Source of the DNA: Bacteroidia bacterium
GTDB taxonomy: Bacteria > Bacteroidota > Bacteroidia > Bacteroidales > F082
Direction: 5' to 3'
Assembly (NCBI GenBank): GCA_021287165.1
Contig: JAJTAY010000029.1
Location: forward strand, 124,001 to 188,000
Length of the DNA stretch: 64,000 nucleotides
In this document: positions 62,009-64,000 of the stretch, piece after piece
Layout: every line of letters starts with the position of its first letter
Position numbering within the stretch: the first letter of the stretch is position 1
The notes under the pieces: generated by a model
What the model was told of the DNA's origin: nothing
Database searches by the model: none
Seen by the model: the letters and a program-made list of their open reading frames with translations, nothing else
Made by a program: the position numbers and the translations under genes

Positions 62009-62722
62009 CTATTGTTTTTTCAGTTGGTTAACTAAATGAACGGTATGACAGGCTGTCAGGGCAGCAGTTTCGGTGCGCAGGCGCGATTTTCCGAGGCTTA
62101 CAGGTACAAAACCATGCGTCTTGGCCAGCTCAGCTTCGCCCGGTGAAAAATCGCCCTCAGGCCCAATGAGCACCAATACCATAGCCCCCGGCTCAACAGC
62201 ATCAGCAAGCTCAAGATTTACAGATTCATCAATCCATGCAATAAAACGCTGGCTCTCAGAAGAATTTCTGATCAATTCCTCAAAGTCTGACACTACATTT
62301 ATTTCGGGCAAGCGCGACTTGACCGATTGTTTCATGGCCGCCACGGCGGTACGTATGAGACGGTCAGTTTTCACAACCCTTCGTTCGGAGTGCTCAGAAA
62401 AAAACAAGCTGATTTTATCGATGCCTATTTCAGTGGCCTTCTCTATAAACCATTCCGTGCGCTCGATATTTTTCGTGGGCGCCAAGGCTATGTGTACACC
62501 ATAAGGCCAATGGTCAAGTCCGGGCCGTTCTGATCCACAAATGACGGTGGTTTTCTTAGGATGCGTAATTTCAATTATTGTGTCAAACAAAAAACCTTTA
62601 CCGTTGGATATCAGGATTTTATCTCCCGGTTGCATGCGCAGCACGCGTGCGCAATGCATCGATTCTTCCTCGCTGAGCGTGAGAAGACCTTGGGTTGCAT
62701 CGGGAGCGTAAAAAAGATGCAT
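62009..62722 (-). CDS. rsmE: 16S rRNA (uracil-1498-N3)-methyltransferase
   Basis: 237 residues. RsmE methylates U1498 in 16S rRNA near the decoding centre with SAM. N-terminal PUA-like domain (LSEEESMHCARVLRMQPGDK) and C-terminal SPOUT knot (VLVLIGPEGDFSPGEAELA, then SLGKSRLRTETAALTA) are clear. Conserved KNIERTEWFIEKATEIGI is also present. First gene of a pair with the DUF4159 gene. Confidence 0.95.
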   Translation of the reverse strand: MHLFYAPDATQGLLTLSEEESMHCARVLRMQPGDKILISNGKGFLFDTIIEITHPKKTTVICGSERPGLDHWPYGVHIALAPTKNIERTEWFIEKATEIGIDKISLFFSEHSERRVVKTDRLIRTAVAAMKQSVKSRLPEINVVSDFEELIRNSSESQRFIAWIDESVNLELADAVEPGAMVLVLIGPEGDFSPGEAELAKTHGFVPVSLGKSRLRTETAALTACHTVHLVNQLKKQ

Positions 62723-62899
62723 GTCTATTTTTTTAGCAAAATAAATGAAATTGCCCTTTTAGTAGGTTATGTAATATTTCTGGGGTGAAACAGAACTGCT
62801 TTAAGACAGGAATGAGGTTAAAGATGCAGTGAGCTCGAAATAATGTCACTACAAAGGCAATTAAATACTTTAACGCTCCGTTAGGCATAAAACAATTTT

Positions 62900-63553
62900 A
62901 TGAAAAAACCTGATTACAGCCTTGCAGCCAAAGCAAGGGAAGAGAAATTCAATACCATTTCGCATGCTATAGGCATTGTGATGGGCGTTGCAGCCACCGC
63001 CCTGCTGATCACATTTTCGGCCATCTGGGGCAATGTCTGGCAAATTGTCAGCTATGCTATCTTTGGCGCAAGTCTGATCACACTCTACACAGCCTCAACA
63101 CTTTATCACGGTGCGAGCCGCCCAAGGTTAAAATATTACCTCAATAAATTCGATCATTCAGCCATCTTTGTGCTAATTGCCGGGAGCTATACTCCAGTGG
63201 CGCTTGCCGTTTTAGGCGGAGCAACCGGCTGGGTGCTTTTCGGTATTACCTGGGCCATAGCCACTGCAGGCATTGTCTATAAGATATGGTTCTATTCGCA
63301 CCGTCATCGCAAAGTTTCGGCATGGCTATACGTTGGTATGGGCTGGCAGGCCATGTTCGTCATCAAGCCTTTGGTCGAACAGTTGCCCGTCTCGTCTTTA
63401 TGGCTTATCGTTGCCGGCGGACTTGCCTACACTGCTGGTGTGTTGTTTTATATACGCAAAGGAAGGCCGCTCACGCATTTTATCTTTCATCTGTTTGTGC
63501 TAGCCGGCAGCCTGTTACATGTGCTTGCCTTTGTTTTCTATACCCTTGCGTAA
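62900..63553 (+). CDS. Hemolysin III/PAQR family membrane protein
   Basis: 217 residues with seven membrane segments. EEKFNTISHAIGIVMGVAATALL, STLYHGASRPRLKYYLNKFDHSAIFVLIAGSYTP and HFIFHLFVLAGSLLHVLAF carry the conserved Ser/His/Asp residues of the PAQR/hemolysin III family (putative metal-dependent hydrolases). Despite the name, most members are not known lysins; a role in membrane lipid maintenance is suspected. It stands alone, followed by a small hairpin. Confidence 0.9.
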   Translation: MKKPDYSLAAKAREEKFNTISHAIGIVMGVAATALLITFSAIWGNVWQIVSYAIFGASLITLYTASTLYHGASRPRLKYYLNKFDHSAIFVLIAGSYTPVALAVLGGATGWVLFGITWAIATAGIVYKIWFYSHRHRKVSAWLYVGMGWQAMFVIKPLVEQLPVSSLWLIVAGGLAYTAGVLFYIRKGRPLTHFIFHLFVLAGSLLHVLAFVFYTLA

Positions 63554-63562
63554 TGGAAAAAC

Positions 63563-63578
63563 CGGTATCTAAATACCG
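63563..63578 (+). terminator. Small hairpin after the hemolysin III gene
   Basis: Six-base stem CGGTAT (63563-63568) and ATACCG (63573-63578), loop CTAA, no T run. It may be a weak terminator or an operator for the next gene. Confidence 0.35.
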
Positions 63579-63612
63579 ATTATTGGGTATGGCCCAAAGT
63601 TAGTCGTAAAGC

Positions 63613-63620
63613 TAGGTTTG
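63613..63620 (+). promoter_or_regulatory. -7 box (TAGGTTTG) for the TonB-dependent receptor
   Basis: TAnnTTTG, 13 bases upstream of the ATG at 63634. Confidence 0.4.
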
Positions 63621-63633
63621 CAAAAAAAATCTT

Positions 63634-64000
63634 ATGATGCAAACCAGAACCACACTAACATTATTCCTGAGTTTTTTGCTATTCCTTAAAGGATTCGCCG
63701 AAGGCAATAATACTCCAAATAACTCATTGATATACGGGCAAATAGCTTACAAGGGGCAAGCTATTCCCATGGCAGCTGTTTATGTTAAGGGAACCAGCAC
63801 AGGAACAACAAGCGACGCGGAGGGAAAGTTTTGGCTGTACCTGAAGCCGGGAAGATACACAATTGTCTTTCAGGCCCTCGGATACGAAACCCAAGTGCTT
63901 GAGGTAGTTCTAAACGAACGCGATTCGCGTGATTTGAGGGTCGAACTCGAGGAGCTCTCGCTGATGATTGACCCAGTGACGATAAGCGGCACCCGAATTG
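63634..64000 (+). CDS. TonB-dependent receptor, 5' part (carboxypeptidase-like N-terminal domain)
   Basis: Open to the window edge, 122 codons translated by eye; ATGATG start. A signal peptide (LTLFLSFLLFLKGFAEG) is followed by a carboxypeptidase-D regulatory-like domain (LIYGQIAYKGQAIPMAAVYV, GTSTGTTSDAEGKFWLYLKPG, YTIVFQALGYE). The final residues before the edge (SLMIDPVTISGTRI) look like the start of a plug domain with a TonB box nearby. This is the usual N-terminal layout of Bacteroidota TonB-dependent outer-membrane receptors. The ligand and any SusD partner lie beyond the window. Confidence 0.85.
   Translation, partial: MMQTRTTLTLFLSFLLFLKGFAEGNNTPNNSLIYGQIAYKGQAIPMAAVYVKGTSTGTTSDAEGKFWLYLKPGRYTIVFQALGYETQVLEVVLNERDSRDLRVELEELSLMIDPVTISGTRI

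Noticed and set aside
1..64000. tRNA, rRNA, CRISPR array or insertion sequence
   Set aside because: No cloverleaf with T-loop GTTCRANNC, no regularly spaced repeats and no transposase-like protein seen by eye; a tRNAscan-type search would be decisive.

Overview
The window looks like chromosome from a member of the Bacteroidota, probably class Bacteroidia. Several independent signs support this. The primary sigma factor is only 287 residues and lacks region 1.1. Boxes of the form TAnnTTTG, the Bacteroidota -7 element, lie close upstream of many genes on both strands. There is a type III glutamine synthetase and a secreted beta-helix protein with a type IX secretion sorting tail. Families mostly known from this phylum are also present (DUF3127, DUF4831, short DUF1338). 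Lipid A/Kdo/heptose genes show a Gram-negative envelope. Genes are dense; no gap between genes exceeds 300 bases. I see no insertion sequence, prophage, CRISPR array, rRNA or tRNA.

Layout. 1-5.5 kb (minus strand): GNAT-like protein (cut by the left edge), photolyase, CAP-SPOR secreted protein, class IV aminotransferase, DUF2007 protein and a DMT transporter. 5.6-7.1 kb (plus): an SDR protein lacking the usual catalytic Tyr/Lys, and a TylF-like methyltransferase. 7.1-13.1 kb (minus): a DnaQ-exonuclease/GIY-YIG fusion, acyl-CoA dehydrogenase and ClpC. 13.3-18.7 kb (plus): GyrA, a TPR protein and MgtE. 18.7-23.3 kb: MsrA, a DUF3127 OB-like protein with an SSB-like tail, a DMT transporter, a Rossmann oxidoreductase, KdsA and a DUF4831 protein. 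23.4-28.3 kb (minus): a tight unit gmhA-gmhB-solute symporter-glnN. 28.4-36.4 kb: a DUF486 protein, an acidic ExoX-C-like protein, a glycosyltransferase, the primary sigma factor, pnp, rpsO and a CPA2 antiporter.

36.5-40.4 kb (plus) is a carotenoid operon: crtI, crtB, an unknown exported protein, idi and crtZ. No lycopene cyclase or GGPP synthase is in the window. 40.6-45.4 kb holds a small putative nuclease-fold protein, an LpxH-like phosphoesterase coupled to a GT28-like glycosyltransferase, a LEA-type lipoprotein and typA. 45.5-50.3 kb (plus) holds lplA, a DUF1338 protein and a 986-residue FAD/Fe-S oxidoreductase. The last two resemble the HglS/YdiJ pair that turns 2-oxoadipate into D-2-hydroxyglutarate and then 2-oxoglutarate. 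50.4-62.7 kb holds the T9SS cargo, RNase Z, ribosomal protein S1, YchF, an M1 peptidase, aconitase, a DUF4159 protein and RsmE. The right end holds a hemolysin III family protein and the start of a TonB-dependent receptor.

Most genes are housekeeping. The points most worth following are the DUF1338/YdiJ-like pair, the SSB-like tip on the DUF3127 protein, the unknown protein inside the carotenoid operon, the acidic ExoX-C-like protein, and the symporter-glnN coupling. No clearly new multi-gene defence or mobile system was found. All functional calls rest on motif recognition by eye; no database search was run.
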